A stretch of 64,000 nucleotides of DNA. Source: Mycoplasmoidaceae bacterium. Lineage in GTDB: Bacteria > Bacillota_I > Bacilli_A > Mycoplasmatales > Mycoplasmoidaceae. A program made the position numbers and the translations under genes. Positions 1-9,070 of this stretch are shown in pieces (the stretch's first letter is position 1; each line of letters starts with the position of its first letter). The notes under the pieces were generated by a model that saw only the letters and a list, made by a program, of their open reading frames with translations, searched no databases and was not told the DNA's origin. Where the stretch lies: NCBI GenBank assembly GCA_024407855.1, contig JAKSVQ010000004.1, forward strand, positions 23,067 through 87,066, in the 5' to 3' direction.

Positions 1-436
1 AAAGAATATCAGCTGCCATTAGAACTGGATACATTAATAATCCCGTAGGGATCATTTCTGTTCCATTGCCAACAGCTTTCTTAGCTTTATCTTTAAATTG
101 TGTCATTCGATTTAGTTCACCTAAAGTTGTATGACAAGTTAAGATATGAGCTAATTCAGTATGACTCTTAACATCTGATTGATAGAAGATTTTAACTTTG
201 TTAAAGTCTAATCCACATGCATAATACATGCAGATAACTTCTTTTCTATTCTTAGCTAATAGTTCAGGATCAAATGTGTTTGTTATTGCATGTAAGTCTG
301 CAACAAAAACATACATGTCAAACATGTCTGATGTTTGTACATATGGTTTGATTGCTCCTAAATAATTACCTAAAGTAATTCTGTTAGATGGTTGAATACC
401 ACTTAACATGATTGGTTTGTGATTTGTATTTTTCAT
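1..436 (-). CDS. trpS: Tryptophanyl-tRNA synthetase, N-terminal part (cut by window edge)
   Basis: Charges tRNA-Trp with tryptophan in the cytosol; class I aminoacyl-tRNA synthetase. The first 145 residues are present and the rest lies beyond base 1. The start ATG is at 434-436. Near the N terminus is SGIQPSN followed by LGNYLGAIK, the region of the TrpS nucleotide-binding site, then FYQSDV and GELNRMTQFK, all typical of bacterial TrpS. The enzyme has extra weight here because TGA codes for Trp throughout the window. Upstream on the same strand is a lipoprotein gene that ends in a terminator, so trpS probably has its own promoter. A trpS gene next to nadK resembles the order in M. genitalium as I remember it. 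Confidence 0.95.
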   Translation of the reverse strand, partial: MKNTNHKPIMLSGIQPSNRITLGNYLGAIKPYVQTSDMFDMYVFVADLHAITNTFDPELLAKNRKEVICMYYACGLDFNKVKIFYQSDVKSHTELAHILTCHTTLGELNRMTQFKDKAKKAVGNGTEMIPTGLLMYPVLMAADIL

Positions 437-452
437 ATAAATAATTATAAAT

Positions 453-480
453 AAAAAAATAGGAACCAGTTCCTATTTTT
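453..480 (-). terminator. Rho-independent terminator after the 483-995 lipoprotein gene
   Basis: The perfect stem TAGGAAC / GTTCCTA with a 2-base loop is flanked by A and T runs on both sides, so it could work in either direction. It lies just past the stop of the minus-strand lipoprotein gene and before the trpS start. Confidence 0.75.
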
Positions 481-482
481 AA

Positions 483-995
483 TTAGCCGCCCCATGGACC
501 AAACATAAGTGTTAAATTATCTATATCTTCATTAGGCACAAATACCATTTTCATTACAGAATTCTTATTTAATTTGGAGCAACGTCCTAAAAAGCCTTTT
601 TTCTCATACCCGGGAATAATGCCAAACATATATGATTCATCTTTTTCACTTATTTCCTGTTGCGTCAGAACTTTATTTTGTTCAATGTTATCAACAAACA
701 CCGAAAAAGTTCATTGTCCAAAATCATGGAATTCTGATAAATCAATAGCGCCCATTCCAAACAATCAAGGACCGCCTGCTTTCACACCTTGACTATATTT
801 ACTTAAATCAATATTTACTTGATATGTTTTTCCTGCAATGAAACTTATTGGAGTTTCACTAATCATCATACCTTTATCACTGTCATCAATTAAATCAATC
901 ACTTCCCAATAAGAACAAGTACAACTAGAAATAGTTGCTACAATAGGAGTAAGACTGGTAACAGTTAGTATCGGTAAAAGTTTATGTAATCTCAC
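483..995 (-). CDS. Small predicted surface lipoprotein
   Basis: A 170-residue protein of unknown function, continuous when TGA is read as Trp. The N terminus is a lipoprotein signal peptide: RLHKLLPILTV, a hydrophobic stretch, then ISSC as the lipobox, so the mature protein should carry lipid on Cys near residue 27. I chose the GTG at 993-995 because it puts the basic KLL segment at the very N terminus; an upstream extension to 1073 would place 26 odd residues ahead of the signal. The signal resembles those of the lipoproteins at 23568-24419 and 61436-59613 (KLL.P pattern), so they may be one family. The mature part has no domain I recognise. It sits between nadK (divergent) and trpS. Confidence 0.75.
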
Positions 996-1060
996 ATAAA
1001 TATTATATATTTCATAAATACAAATTATTTTAATAAATTTAACTATAATATTGAAGGTAT

Positions 1061-1849
1061 ATGAGTATGACAAAAAAATTCTTTATTTATTGTAATGACT
1101 CACAAAAAAGTCAAGAAGCAAAGAAAAAACTAGCAGCAGCTTTTAGAAAAGCTGGTTGTATTATTTCACCAGACGCTACAAACATTGTTGTTTTAGGCGG
1201 TGATGGTACTTTTGTTCATGCTTATAACACATATTGCAAAAAACCAGTTAAGATGGTATTAATTAACACTGGTCTAGTTGGTTTTTATAGCATTGACTTA
1301 AACTTAGATCCAAAAGCTATTATCAAATACTTTGATAATGATAATAACTTTTATAAACCTGATGTTGTTGCTTGTGAAACAGCCAACAAAACATATTATG
1401 CGATTAATGAAATCTTAATTGAAGGTATTAACACAATATCAGCTGATATCTTTGTTAATAACAATCATTATGAATGATTCTGAGGTTCAGGATTATGTTT
1501 CTGTACTAAAACTGGATCAACTGGTTTAAACAAATCATTAAAGAACGCAATCTTATTAACAAAAACAAAGATTTGAGAAATGTCTGAAGTTTCTCCTTTA
1601 GCTCATGCTAAATATCTATCAATTGGTAATGCCGTTGTCTTAGATGGTAAACATAAAGTCCAACTAAAGAACTTAAAGGCTAATGGTCAACTAATTCTAA
1701 TGAATGATGGTTATGAACATGCAATTGATACAAAAACACCATTTACTTTATATCTAACAACATTAGAAGCAAAGATTGGTTTCTATAAAGAACTAAAACC
1801 ATATTTAAATAAATTACAAAAAGTATTCATTATTGGAGAAAAGAAATAA
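1061..1849 (+). CDS. nadK: NAD kinase
   Basis: Phosphorylates NAD to NADP using ATP or polyphosphate; cytosolic. 262 residues, close to the usual bacterial size. Key motifs are GGDGTF near residue 47 (the family diacylglycerol kinase-like GGDGT signature), NTGLVGF, NEILI and GSTGLNKSL in the second half (NADK has a GSTGYS-type motif here). Several TGA codons are read as Trp around 1475-1580. Two in-frame starts exist (1061 and 1067, MSM); the first is listed. The stop overlaps the next gene's ATG as TAATG at 1847-1851, so the two are translationally coupled. A -10-like TATAAT lies near 1044. Confidence 0.95.
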
Positions 1850-2205
1850 TGGGTAAGAAATTTTCTAAATTTCTTAATGTCTTGACCTTTGGTCATCTAG
1901 GAAGAAAAGCAAAAAAAGAAGCAGCTAGACAAGCGGCCGAAAAAAATAGTCAATTAACTGTTAACACCATGGAATTACCAGATGTTAATTTAGTTGTTGG
2001 TGCTTTAGGTAATATTGATAACATTGCTACTGTTTCTGCTACCATTTCCACTATTACTTTTCAAGTAAAAGATATGGATAAAGTAAATTTTGAAACCCTA
2101 AAAAAGACTATTGCAAAGGGTGTTATCAAATCTAATGCCAATGTCACAATTTTAATTGGCGATTGTGCTAATGCATTGAAAGATGCTATTTTAAAATTAA
2201 AATAG
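1849..2205 (+). CDS. PTS EIIB-like domain protein lacking the phosphorylated cysteine
   Basis: 118 residues. After a basic N terminus (about 30 residues), the region from about residue 40 reads like a glucose-family EIIB domain: VNLVVGALGNIDNIATV, then ATISTITFQVKD, ending in a short GD.AN.LKDAI stretch. In true EIIB the active-site Cys sits in a DACITRLR-type motif; here the aligned position is Thr (SATISTIT), so phosphoryl transfer looks impossible. It is coupled to nadK by TAATG. I remember the same pairing of NAD kinase with an EIIB-like gene in M. genitalium (MG128/MG129). The role is unknown; a regulatory or structural use of the fold is one possibility. Confidence 0.7.
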   Translation: MGKKFSKFLNVLTFGHLGRKAKKEAARQAAEKNSQLTVNTMELPDVNLVVGALGNIDNIATVSATISTITFQVKDMDKVNFETLKKTIAKGVIKSNANVTILIGDCANALKDAILKLK

Positions 2206-2206
2206 A

Positions 2207-2461
2207 TTATTTAATTCAACCATGAGCTTTGAATTGATCAATCACCATTTGGTTGAACTTTTCTTGTTTTTCTGCAAATTCTAAAAACCATTCAGGCGCA
2301 TTGCTTCCTGATTTTTTCTTTGTTGCAAACGCAACAGCTTGATTTTTAGGGTTAAAGGTTTGCAGTTGTTTCATAATCTCAATCTTATCAATCAAGATTG
2401 CAACTAAATTATATTGCTCTTTAAATTGTGTTTTGTTTATTTCGAAGTATGGCTTTGCCAT
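2207..2461 (-). CDS. Small hypothetical protein behind a shared 40-bp upstream element
   Basis: 84 residues, no recognised family. The ATG at 2459-2461 is preceded at 5 bases by a strong GGAGG; an ATG at 2473 overlaps that ribosome-binding site and is unlikely to be used. The last codons read W-I-K through a TGA, ending at TAA 2207-2209, one base from the stop of the convergent EIIB-like gene. The sequence is mixed charged and aromatic (KPYFEIN, EWFLEFAEKQEKF) with no membrane segment or signal peptide, suggesting a soluble, mostly helical protein. Directly upstream is the conserved element also found before recA and before 27325-27549, so the three may be controlled together. Confidence 0.7.
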
Positions 2462-2470
2462 AATATCCTC

Positions 2471-2510
2471 CATATGTATATTTACCTAAAAGTCTAAAAA
2501 TTTAGGAAAA
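2471..2510 (-). promoter_or_regulatory. Shared upstream element, copy 1
   Basis: On the minus strand it reads TTTTCCTAAATTTTTA, seven variable bases, then TAGGTAAATATACATATG, directly followed by the GGAGG of the gene at 2207-2461. It matches the elements at 7917-7956 (before recA) and 27563-27602 almost base for base. CCTAA and TTAGG form a short inverted repeat. This may be a promoter with an unusual consensus or an operator; its function is inferred from conservation only. Confidence 0.65.
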
Positions 2511-2559
2511 TTGTAACATATGTGCCGTATCTCCATAATTTATGCACACTTACGACAGC

Positions 2560-2584
2560 AAAAAAATCTAGCAAAGCTAGATTT
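2560..2584 (-). terminator. Terminator of rny
   Basis: The perfect stem AAATCTAGC / GCTAGATTT with a 3-base loop is followed on the minus strand by a T run. It begins at the rny stop codon. Confidence 0.8.
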
Positions 2585-3896
2585 AATTGTGAATATCAAC
2601 ATGATATTTATTTAATCTAACATCTTGTTTAATTGTTTTGATGATGTTATATTTAATGTTTAAGTAATGTTTCTTGCTTGGAATTGTTGGAATAAAAACA
2701 ATTTTAATGTTTTTATCTTCAACTGCAACCTTGAAGGAAACAATACCACGAATCTTTTTTAACTTATTTTCAACAATTTTAATTAATTGATCAGTGTTAG
2801 CTGAAGGGACGTGTCTTGCTCCAGTTCGAGCTGCTGATCAAGCATCAGCACAACGAACTAATAGAACATAATCATCATTGCAATTAGTGCGATGGTGTTT
2901 TAAAATACCATTTACCACTTCCAGTGGTAAGTTGCATCGTTTTGCAATCTTAACTCCAGTATCAACATGGTCGTATCTTCCTTCATAATCCATGCATTTA
3001 CCAATATCGTGAAAGAAACCTACTGCTTTAGCAGTTTCAGGATTTAGACCAAGTTCGGTTGCTAATTTTTCACAAATCAATGCTGTTTCATAGCAATGTT
3101 CTAAAACGTTTTGACTAAATGATCAGCGATATTTTAAACGTCCAATATAACCATAGATTTCATTGTTAGAAACAGGAATATTTAGAATACCTAAATAACT
3201 CTTACCTGTTTCGTAACATTCTTTTTCCATTAAACGACACTCTTTTTTGTAGATGTTATCAATAGCATAAACATCAAAAGCTTCAGACTTAATTAAATGG
3301 TTAATGGTATTGATAGCAATTTGCTTTTCCAGTGGGTTAGGACAAGAGATTTCAACATATGGACTATCTTTGTCAACATTAATATTGCAATTAGTGATTT
3401 CATTAAGTTTCTTAATGCTTCGTCCCTTTTTACCAATAATTAATGGTTTGTATTTATCAGCAATTGGTAAATAATGAACTGAAGCTTCATTAATTACTTT
3501 TAAATGCAATGGTTGCATTGTATTTAATAACATTTGCTTTAGCAAATCATTCTTATGTTGATTAATTTCTTGATCAATTTTCATTAATTGTTCTTTTTTA
3601 TATTGTTCAAGTTCATCATCAAGAATGACTTGCATATCATGCAAGCTCTTATCATGATCAAGATAATCTTGATCAATTAATTTGTTTTTATATTGTTCTT
3701 GTAATTTTTTGTATCTTCGGATTTCTTTATTTAAAGGTTCCAATCGATAATCATCAATCTCATATTGAGATTGTTTTTTGTTTTTTCTTCCAATGCGCAA
3801 ATAAATGATAATTCCAGCGCAGGCAACAATTATCACACATAATACGATTGTTACAATTAATAAAGTTAAATCGGAAGAAGATAAATTGTTTGTCAT
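2583..3896 (-). CDS. rny: Ribonuclease Y
   Basis: Membrane-bound endoribonuclease that starts mRNA decay in Gram-positive relatives. 437 residues, shorter than the roughly 520 of B. subtilis. An N-terminal membrane helix (about residues 10-33) is followed by a charged coiled coil (about 40-120), a KH RNA-binding domain with IIGKKGRSIKKLNE (GxxG loop near 155), then an HD domain with AVGFFHDIGKCMDY and the HDIG-type metal site. TGA at about 3120 joins the KH and HD parts (YRWSFSQNVLEH). The C-terminal domain runs to TAA at 2583. The missing length comes mainly from a shorter coiled coil. It is transcribed away from the divergent gene at 3996. Confidence 0.93.
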
Positions 3897-3995
3897 ATAG
3901 ACCTACTTTCTTCTCACCATTAAATCGATAATATTATATACATAATATATATTTTGCATTAAATATATGTAAAAAATGAGTTAATATATTTATAT

Positions 3996-4619
3996 ATGAC
4001 CCGCATGCAAAAATGACAGAGTTATCGTTTGGAGATTGATCAAACTTCAAGAATTGGTCAAACCATTCTAACTCAAGGTCTAAAGATTGATCAATACAAA
4101 AAAGAGATTGATAAAATCAATCCAGCTATTTTGCAAAATGTTCAAACCCCAGATCTAAATTTGCATAAGGGAGTTAGTGAAGTAATTGTCAGTCAAAACA
4201 AGATTCCAGCTGAAATCACAAAGATGTTTAAAGATTTAAACAAGGCTAAAGCCCCAACTAACACAAACACTGTTTCAACTATTTTATTTAATCTAAAGAA
4301 TGATTCAATTCTTGATCAAAATAAAAAAGTAAGAGAAGATTGGTTAGAATCAAACCGTGATTATGCTGACTTATCAAGATTTATTAAAGATGCAAAGTTA
4401 AACTTTGATAAAGATAAGGATGTTGAGAAGGACTTACACACTAAGTATGAAAGTTTATCGTTAAAGAAAGGTGAAGCAAAGATTGCCACTGTTGCAACAT
4501 TGTCAAAAGATGGACAAAAGAATGTGGGACACCATGTATTTGTTGTATCAGTTGCTATTGCCATCCTCTTCTTTGTGATAACTGTTGTATTATTATTTGT
4601 AAGGTGGTTTGCATATTAG
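3996..4619 (+). CDS. Predicted tail-anchored membrane protein of unknown function
   Basis: About 207 residues. The body is hydrophilic and probably helical (many Lys, Asp, Gln) and it ends in a single C-terminal membrane helix, HHVFVVSVAIAILFFVITVV followed by a short tail, so it should sit on the inner face of the membrane, tail-anchored. The start is uncertain: in-frame ATGs lie at 3996 and 4005, and a TTG at 4029. The ATG at 3996 begins about where a transcript from the AT-rich -10-like stretch at about 3980-3990 would start, and there is no ribosome-binding site, so it may be leaderless. It stands just ahead of cmk and der, the place of MG331 in M. genitalium as I remember it. I know of no function. 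Confidence 0.7.
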
Positions 4620-4620
4620 T

Positions 4621-5295
4621 ATGAAACAACATTTAATTCAAGTAGCAATTGATGGACCTGCTGGCAGTGGTAAAACCACTGTTGGTCAATTAGTTGCGCA
4701 AAGACTAGGTATTATTTATATGTCTACTGGAAGAATCTTCCGTAGTTATGCTTTTGCATTAAAAGACATTGATTGTAGTAATGAAGAAGTTGTTAATAGA
4801 GAAATTAAACAATTTGAATTCAAATTTAAAGATGGTTCTTTCTTAGTTAATGGTATTGATGTCACAATTGAAATTATGAAAGATGTGCATTCAATGAATG
4901 CATCAACAATTTCTAAATACCCTTTAGTAAGAAAAAAATATGAAAAGGATTTAAAAGAAATTATCAAGACAACATCATTAGTTATGGATGGAAGAGATAT
5001 TGGTACAGTAATTCTTCCTGATAGTCCATACAAATTCTTTTTAGATGCAGAAGTAACAGAACGTACTAAAAGAAGAGCAAAAGATAATGGCATATCAGTA
5101 AATTCAAAAGAATTTGCTAAGCTATTAGAAGATATTAAAGCTCGAGATTATCAAGATACTCACCGTAAGGTGTCTCCTTTAAAGAAGGCAAAGGATGCAA
5201 CTTACATTGATTCAACAAAGATGACAAAAGAAGAAGTTGTTGATTTCATTGTTAATACTGTTAACAAGAAAAGAGATGCATTAGTTATTCATTAA
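4621..5295 (+). CDS. cmk: Cytidylate kinase
   Basis: Phosphorylates CMP and dCMP with ATP in the cytosol. 224 residues, the usual size. The P-loop GPAGSGKTT is near residue 14; then [10 protein letters not shown] (CMP-site region), [12 protein letters not shown] (a family hallmark, GRDIGT) and RAKDNG plus [14 protein letters not shown] (substrate-binding Arg residues). The ATG at 4621 is used, 1 base after the stop of the previous gene; a TTG at 4609 would overlap it. Two bases separate its stop from the der start, so the two are one transcript. Confidence 0.95.
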   Translation: MKQHLIQVAIDGPAGSGKTTVGQLVAQRLGIIYMSTGRIFRSYAFALKDIDCSNEEVVNREIKQFEFKFKDGSFLVNGIDVTIEIMKDVHSMNASTISKYPLVRKKYEKDLKEIIKTTSLVMDGRDIGTVILPDSPYKFFLDAEVTERTKRRAKDNGISVNSKEFAKLLEDIKARDYQDTHRKVSPLKKAKDATYIDSTKMTKEEVVDFIVNTVNKKRDALVIH

Positions 5296-5297
5296 TT

Positions 5298-6620
5298 ATG
5301 AAAAAGGTAGCATTAGTTGGAAAACCAAATGTCGGTAAGAGTTCATTGTTCAATCGAATTCTTGGTCACAAGAAAGCGATTGTTGATGATGCTCCTGGTA
5401 TCACCAGAGACCGAAACTATGCTACTGCCAATTGAGTCGGCAGAGATTTTTCATTGATTGATACTGGTGGAATCTTAAAAAGTATTGATGCCCCTTTTCA
5501 AGAAGTAATTAATCAACAAGTTAATTATGCGATTGATGAAGCAGACATCATCCTTTTTGTTGTTTCTGAAAAAGAAGGTATTAATGCTCACGATCAATAC
5601 ATTGCTCGTTTGCTTAAAACAAAAGCCAAAAGCAAGAAGATTATTTTAGTTGTAAATAAAGCTGAGAACTATAATCATAGTTCAGACAAAACTTTTTATA
5701 ACTTAAAATTTGGAACTTTCTATCCAGTAAGTTCAACGCATGGTATTGGTATTGGTGACTTATTGGATGAGGTAGTTAAACAATTAGATAAAACTCCTGA
5801 AAGAAAAGAAGATGAGTCTTTCAAGTTTTGTATTATTGGTCGACCAAATGTTGGTAAATCATCTCTTGTTAACACATTAATTGGACAAAATCGTGTAATT
5901 GTTAGCCCAATTGCTAACGCAACAAGAGATTCTATTGATTGCAAATTTAAATATCATGGCAAGAGTTATACCATAATTGATACAGCCGGAATACGAAGAA
6001 AAGGCAAAATGTCTGAAAACGTTGACCGTTATTCATATTTAAGAACACAAGAAGCTATTTCTCGTAGCAATCTAATCATTGTTATGTTAGATGGATCAGA
6101 GGAATTTAATGAACAAGACGAAGTAATTGCTGGTCTTGCTCATGCTGCTAACATTCCAACTATTATTGTTGTTAACAAATGAGACTTAGTTAAAAAAGAA
6201 AATAACACTATGTCTAAGTTTGAAAAACTTATTCGTGCTGACTTTGATTATTTAGCTTGGGCACCAATCGTCTTCATTTCAGCAAAAGACAATAAACGTG
6301 TTCATACAATCTTTGCAACAATTGAAGATATTGCTAAGAAATTAAAAACTCGTGTACAAACAAGTGCTTTAAATGAAGTAGTTGCTAAAGCACAGATTTT
6401 AAATCCACCACCTAAATTTAAGGGAAATCGAATAACAATCCATTATGGAACACAAGTTGAATCATCAATTCCAACCTTTGTGCTATTTACAAATGATCCA
6501 AAGTATCTACACTTTAGTTATGCACGATATATTGAAAATCAAATTCGCGAAGCTTTTGGATTAGATAATGTTCCTGTCACAATTTACTATAAAGATAAGA
6601 ATGCAAGAATAAGAAAATAG
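5298..6620 (+). CDS. der: Ribosome-assembly GTPase Der (EngA)
   Basis: Tandem-domain GTPase needed for 50S subunit maturation. 440 residues, the normal size. GTPase 1: [11 protein letters not shown] (G1) near residue 8, PGITRDR (G2), DTGGI (G3) and VNKAE as G4, where the usual Asp is Glu. GTPase 2: [28 protein letters not shown] and NKWD (Trp from TGA at about 6179). A C-terminal KH-like domain runs from about residue 345 to the end with [18 protein letters not shown]. It closes the 3996-cmk-der operon, and its stop codon lies inside the terminator stem. Confidence 0.96.
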
Positions 6621-6641
6621 AAGGATTAAATCCTTCTATTC
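6616..6641. terminator. Bidirectional terminator carrying both stop codons
   Basis: The stem ATAGAAGGA / TCCTTCTAT has the TAG of der (6618-6620) in one arm and the TAG of the convergent gene (6636-6638) in the other. T runs follow on each strand. Confidence 0.8.
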
Positions 6642-6893
6642 TTTTAAATTATTTACTTTTACTAAATTATCAATTCGTTTTTCCAATTTGTCAATTCGTT
6701 TTTCCAAATTATCAATTCGTTTTTCCAATTTATCAATTCGTTTTTCCAAATTATCAATTCGTTTTTCAATTAGATCTAGTTTATCTAAAATTATGTCAAA
6801 CTTAGAATGACCTTTTCCAGTTAGTTTAAAATTACATTGTTGGTTTAACATATTAGGATTATTCAAAATTTCAATTACTTTTTTAATTGTCAT
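6636..6893 (-). CDS. Small heptad-repeat coiled-coil protein
   Basis: 85 residues. The N-terminal half (MTIKKVIEILNN...) is unremarkable; from about residue 42 it is a perfect run of the seven-residue unit LEKRID(N/K) repeated five times, an ideal coiled-coil heptad with Leu and Ile at the core positions. The DNA repeat is 21 bases, so copy-number change keeps the frame. Short proteins of this sort (DUF16/UPF0134-like) are common in M. pneumoniae, but the identity here rests only on the coiled-coil style. It may form a trimer or oligomer. It is convergent with der and upstream of nothing obvious. Confidence 0.7.
   Translation of the reverse strand: MTIKKVIEILNNPNMLNQQCNFKLTGKGHSKFDIILDKLDLIEKRIDNLEKRIDKLEKRIDNLEKRIDKLEKRIDNLVKVNNLKE
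6667..6771 (-). repeat. Five tandem 21-bp repeats
   Basis: The unit TTATCAATTCGTTTTTCCAA(A/T) on the plus strand occurs five times with at most 1-2 changes, all in frame within the coiled-coil gene. The third base of one copy differs (TTGTC). Confidence 0.9.
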
Positions 6894-6919
6894 TTCTATT
6901 ATACTAATCCATTATTTAT

Positions 6920-7900
6920 CTATACAGATTTTAATACTAACTTCGTTATTTCACCAAATAGTTTCTTATTTTTAGGATCAGTTAGGAATTTTATTGTTCC
7001 TTCTTTACCTTGTGCTAGTTTTGTTTCGCCATAATAAAACCATGATCCTGATTTTTGAATAATGTTTGCAGCTATTGCATTTTCAATAATTTCTGCGACA
7101 TTATCAAACCCTTTGTTAAAGTAGATATCAAGATAACATGATTGCATTGGTGGTGCAACCTTATTTTTAACAACTCTTGCTAATGATCTAATACCAACAA
7201 TGTTGGTACCTGTCTTTAAGGCTTCAATTCGTTTCAATTCAATTCTTAAACTTGAATAGAACTTCATTGCTCAGCCACCAGGTGTGGTTTTGTTGTCACC
7301 AAATAAAATGCCAACCTTCTCACGGATTTGATTAATAAAAATAACAGTGGTATTGTATTTAGCCATAACGGTTTGCAAAATTCTCAAACCTTTAGACATT
7401 AATCGAGCATGAAGACCAATGTTTTGATCTTCATATTCACCATTAAGCTCAGCTTCAGGTACTAATGCTGCAACTGAATCAACGACAATTAAGTCAATCA
7501 TTCCAGTCTTGATTAATGCTTCAACAATCGCAAATGATTGTTCTCCTGTTTCAGGTTGAGCTAATAATAGCTTCTTGGTGTCAACGCCATTAGCAATACA
7601 ATATTTACTGTCTAATGCGTGCTCAACATCAACATAAGCGCATTTGCCACCTGAACGTTGGCAACTAGCAACAGCTTGTAAGGCTAAAGTTGTCTTACCA
7701 CTGCTTTCGTTACCATATATTTCGATGATCCTACCCTTAGGGTAGCCACCAACACCGATTGCTTTATTTAAATTAATGCTACCAGTGGAGATAACTTCAC
7801 AAGCAATTGCTTTAGAGTTATCCAATGACATAATTGAACCCTTGCCAAATTGGGTTTCGAGTTCCTTTATTGTTTGTTCAAATAATTTTTGATTCTCCAT
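6920..7900 (-). CDS. recA: Recombinase RecA
   Basis: DNA strand-exchange ATPase for homologous recombination. 326 residues, a little shorter than typical because the acidic C terminus is trimmed. Walker A is GNESSGKTT near residue 64; the catalytic Glu is in DVEHALD; Walker B is DLIVVDSVAAL; the L2 region reads INQIREKVGILFGDNKTTPGG, then W (TGA) A M K F Y S S L R. The later VKNKVAPP motif is also present. It is apparently intact. It ends the pgsA-pncC-7948 run, but the shared element at 7917-7956 directly upstream suggests its own promoter and regulation. Confidence 0.97.
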
Positions 7901-7916
7901 ATTCTCTTATTCTCTC

Positions 7917-7956
7917 CATATGTATATTTACCTAAGAAAATAAAAATTTAGGAAAA
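7917..7956 (-). promoter_or_regulatory. Shared upstream element, copy 2 (recA)
   Basis: On the minus strand: TTTTCCTAAATTTTTATTTT then CTTAGGTAAATATACATATG, followed by GGAGAG and the recA ATG. It overlaps the stop codon of the upstream membrane gene (7948-7950). It matches the other two copies (2471-2510 and 27563-27602). Confidence 0.65.
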
Positions 7957-8580
7957 TTTTAATAATGCATCACAAAATTGGTATGTTAACAAAAGTTGGT
8001 AATCATTCGTAAGTGTGCTTCATTTGTGGGTAAACGCATCATTGAATGTTACAATATCTGCTTGTTTATCAATCACAGAAATTTTTTCGTTTTTTAAGCG
8101 ATTTAAGATGTTTTCATAGTATGAAAGCATGTCCATGTAATACTTGTGATGCTTTTTATTTATGTGGTTTTTTAAAGCTTGAACATCACCAATTTTGGCG
8201 TTTAATTCCTTAATTTTGGCCTGATAGTCAACATTTAATATCTTGTTATAAGGTATTTTATTTTTGTTTGTTATCGTTGGAATAATAAGAAAGATTATTA
8301 GATAAACTAGGCTAATAGTAGCACAAGCAAAGCTTAATCCAATATAAGCTGGATCATATGCATCAGTTGTATGTCAAAGTTTTAAATCAGCAATAAAGAA
8401 CGAACCAGCAATAGTTAGTAGGACAAACATTAAACCACATAAGATAATTCACAAAATTGCATACCTTGTTGGACTAAAAACACGGTTTCTACTATATATA
8501 TAGTGGGAATAGATTAATACACTAGCGACTAATCCTAAACCTAATAATAAACTTAAACCAACAATTAAAGCAATTTCCAT
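7948..8580 (-). CDS. Membrane protein of unknown function between pncC and recA
   Basis: 210 residues, readable only with TGA as Trp. Three predicted membrane helices occur: about residues 4-25 (IALIVGLSLLLGLGLVASVL), 43-65 and 78-98. A soluble, helical, Lys/His-rich C-terminal half of about 110 residues follows (KNHINKKHHKYY, then YYENILNRLKNEK). No family recognised. The ATG at 8578-8580 begins 2 bases before the pncC stop at 8582, so it belongs to the pgsA-pncC operon. In other Firmicutes cinA and recA are usually adjacent; this gene is an insertion there. Its stop lies inside the recA upstream element. Confidence 0.8.
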
Positions 8581-8581
8581 A

Positions 8582-9070
8582 TTATCTTCGTAAATCTTTA
8601 ATTAGATCCCATAAATGATTTAACACAAAAGCGACACATTCATTAATGGTGTCAACTCGATTATTAAATTTTGAAACAAATTGATAATCATAAACTTTAT
8701 CAATAAAGTTAATACATATATATGCCATACCAGATGGTTGGCCTTCAATTGGGTTAGATGTACTAGCATTGCCTGTAACAGAGATAGCAATATCAGATTT
8801 AAAACCATTTTGGCAACCACGAGCCATTTCTCGAGCACATTCTTTTGAAACTGTGCCATAGCTTGCTATGGTTTCATCACTAACCTTAGCAAATCTCTTT
8901 TTTGCATTAGCATGATATGTTACTAATGAACCTAAAAATGAATTACTTGCATGTTCAACTAAAACAAGGTTAGCTGCTAAAGCTCCACCAGTCATTGATT
9001 CACATGTACTTATTGTTAAATGTAAATCATTTAATTTCTTGATTATTTGTTCATTAATTTTGTTTTGCAT
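8582..9070 (-). CDS. pncC: Nicotinamide-nucleotide amidase, CinA C-terminal domain protein
   Basis: Probably deamidates NMN to nicotinate mononucleotide, recycling pyridine nucleotides; cytosolic. 162 residues, the length of a stand-alone CinA C-terminal domain, so the N-terminal molybdopterin-like half of full CinA is absent. Motifs: TISTCESMTGGALAANLV near residue 20, SFLGSLVTYHANAK, the SYGTVSKECAREMA helix and SVTGNASTSNPIEGQPSG. The ATG at 9068-9070 overlaps the end of pgsA by 17 bases. It is found upstream of recA, as in many Firmicutes. Confidence 0.9.
   Translation of the reverse strand: MQNKINEQIIKKLNDLHLTISTCESMTGGALAANLVLVEHASNSFLGSLVTYHANAKKRFAKVSDETIASYGTVSKECAREMARGCQNGFKSDIAISVTGNASTSNPIEGQPSGMAYICINFIDKVYDYQFVSKFNNRVDTINECVAFVLNHLWDLIKDLRR

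Noticed and set aside
6667..6771. Five short tandem repeats resembling a CRISPR array
   Set aside because: No spacers, a 21-bp unit, and the repeats are in-frame coding for perfect heptads.
8620..8859. ORF on the minus strand inside pncC
   Set aside because: It is a shadow in another frame of a well-supported gene, with no family pattern.
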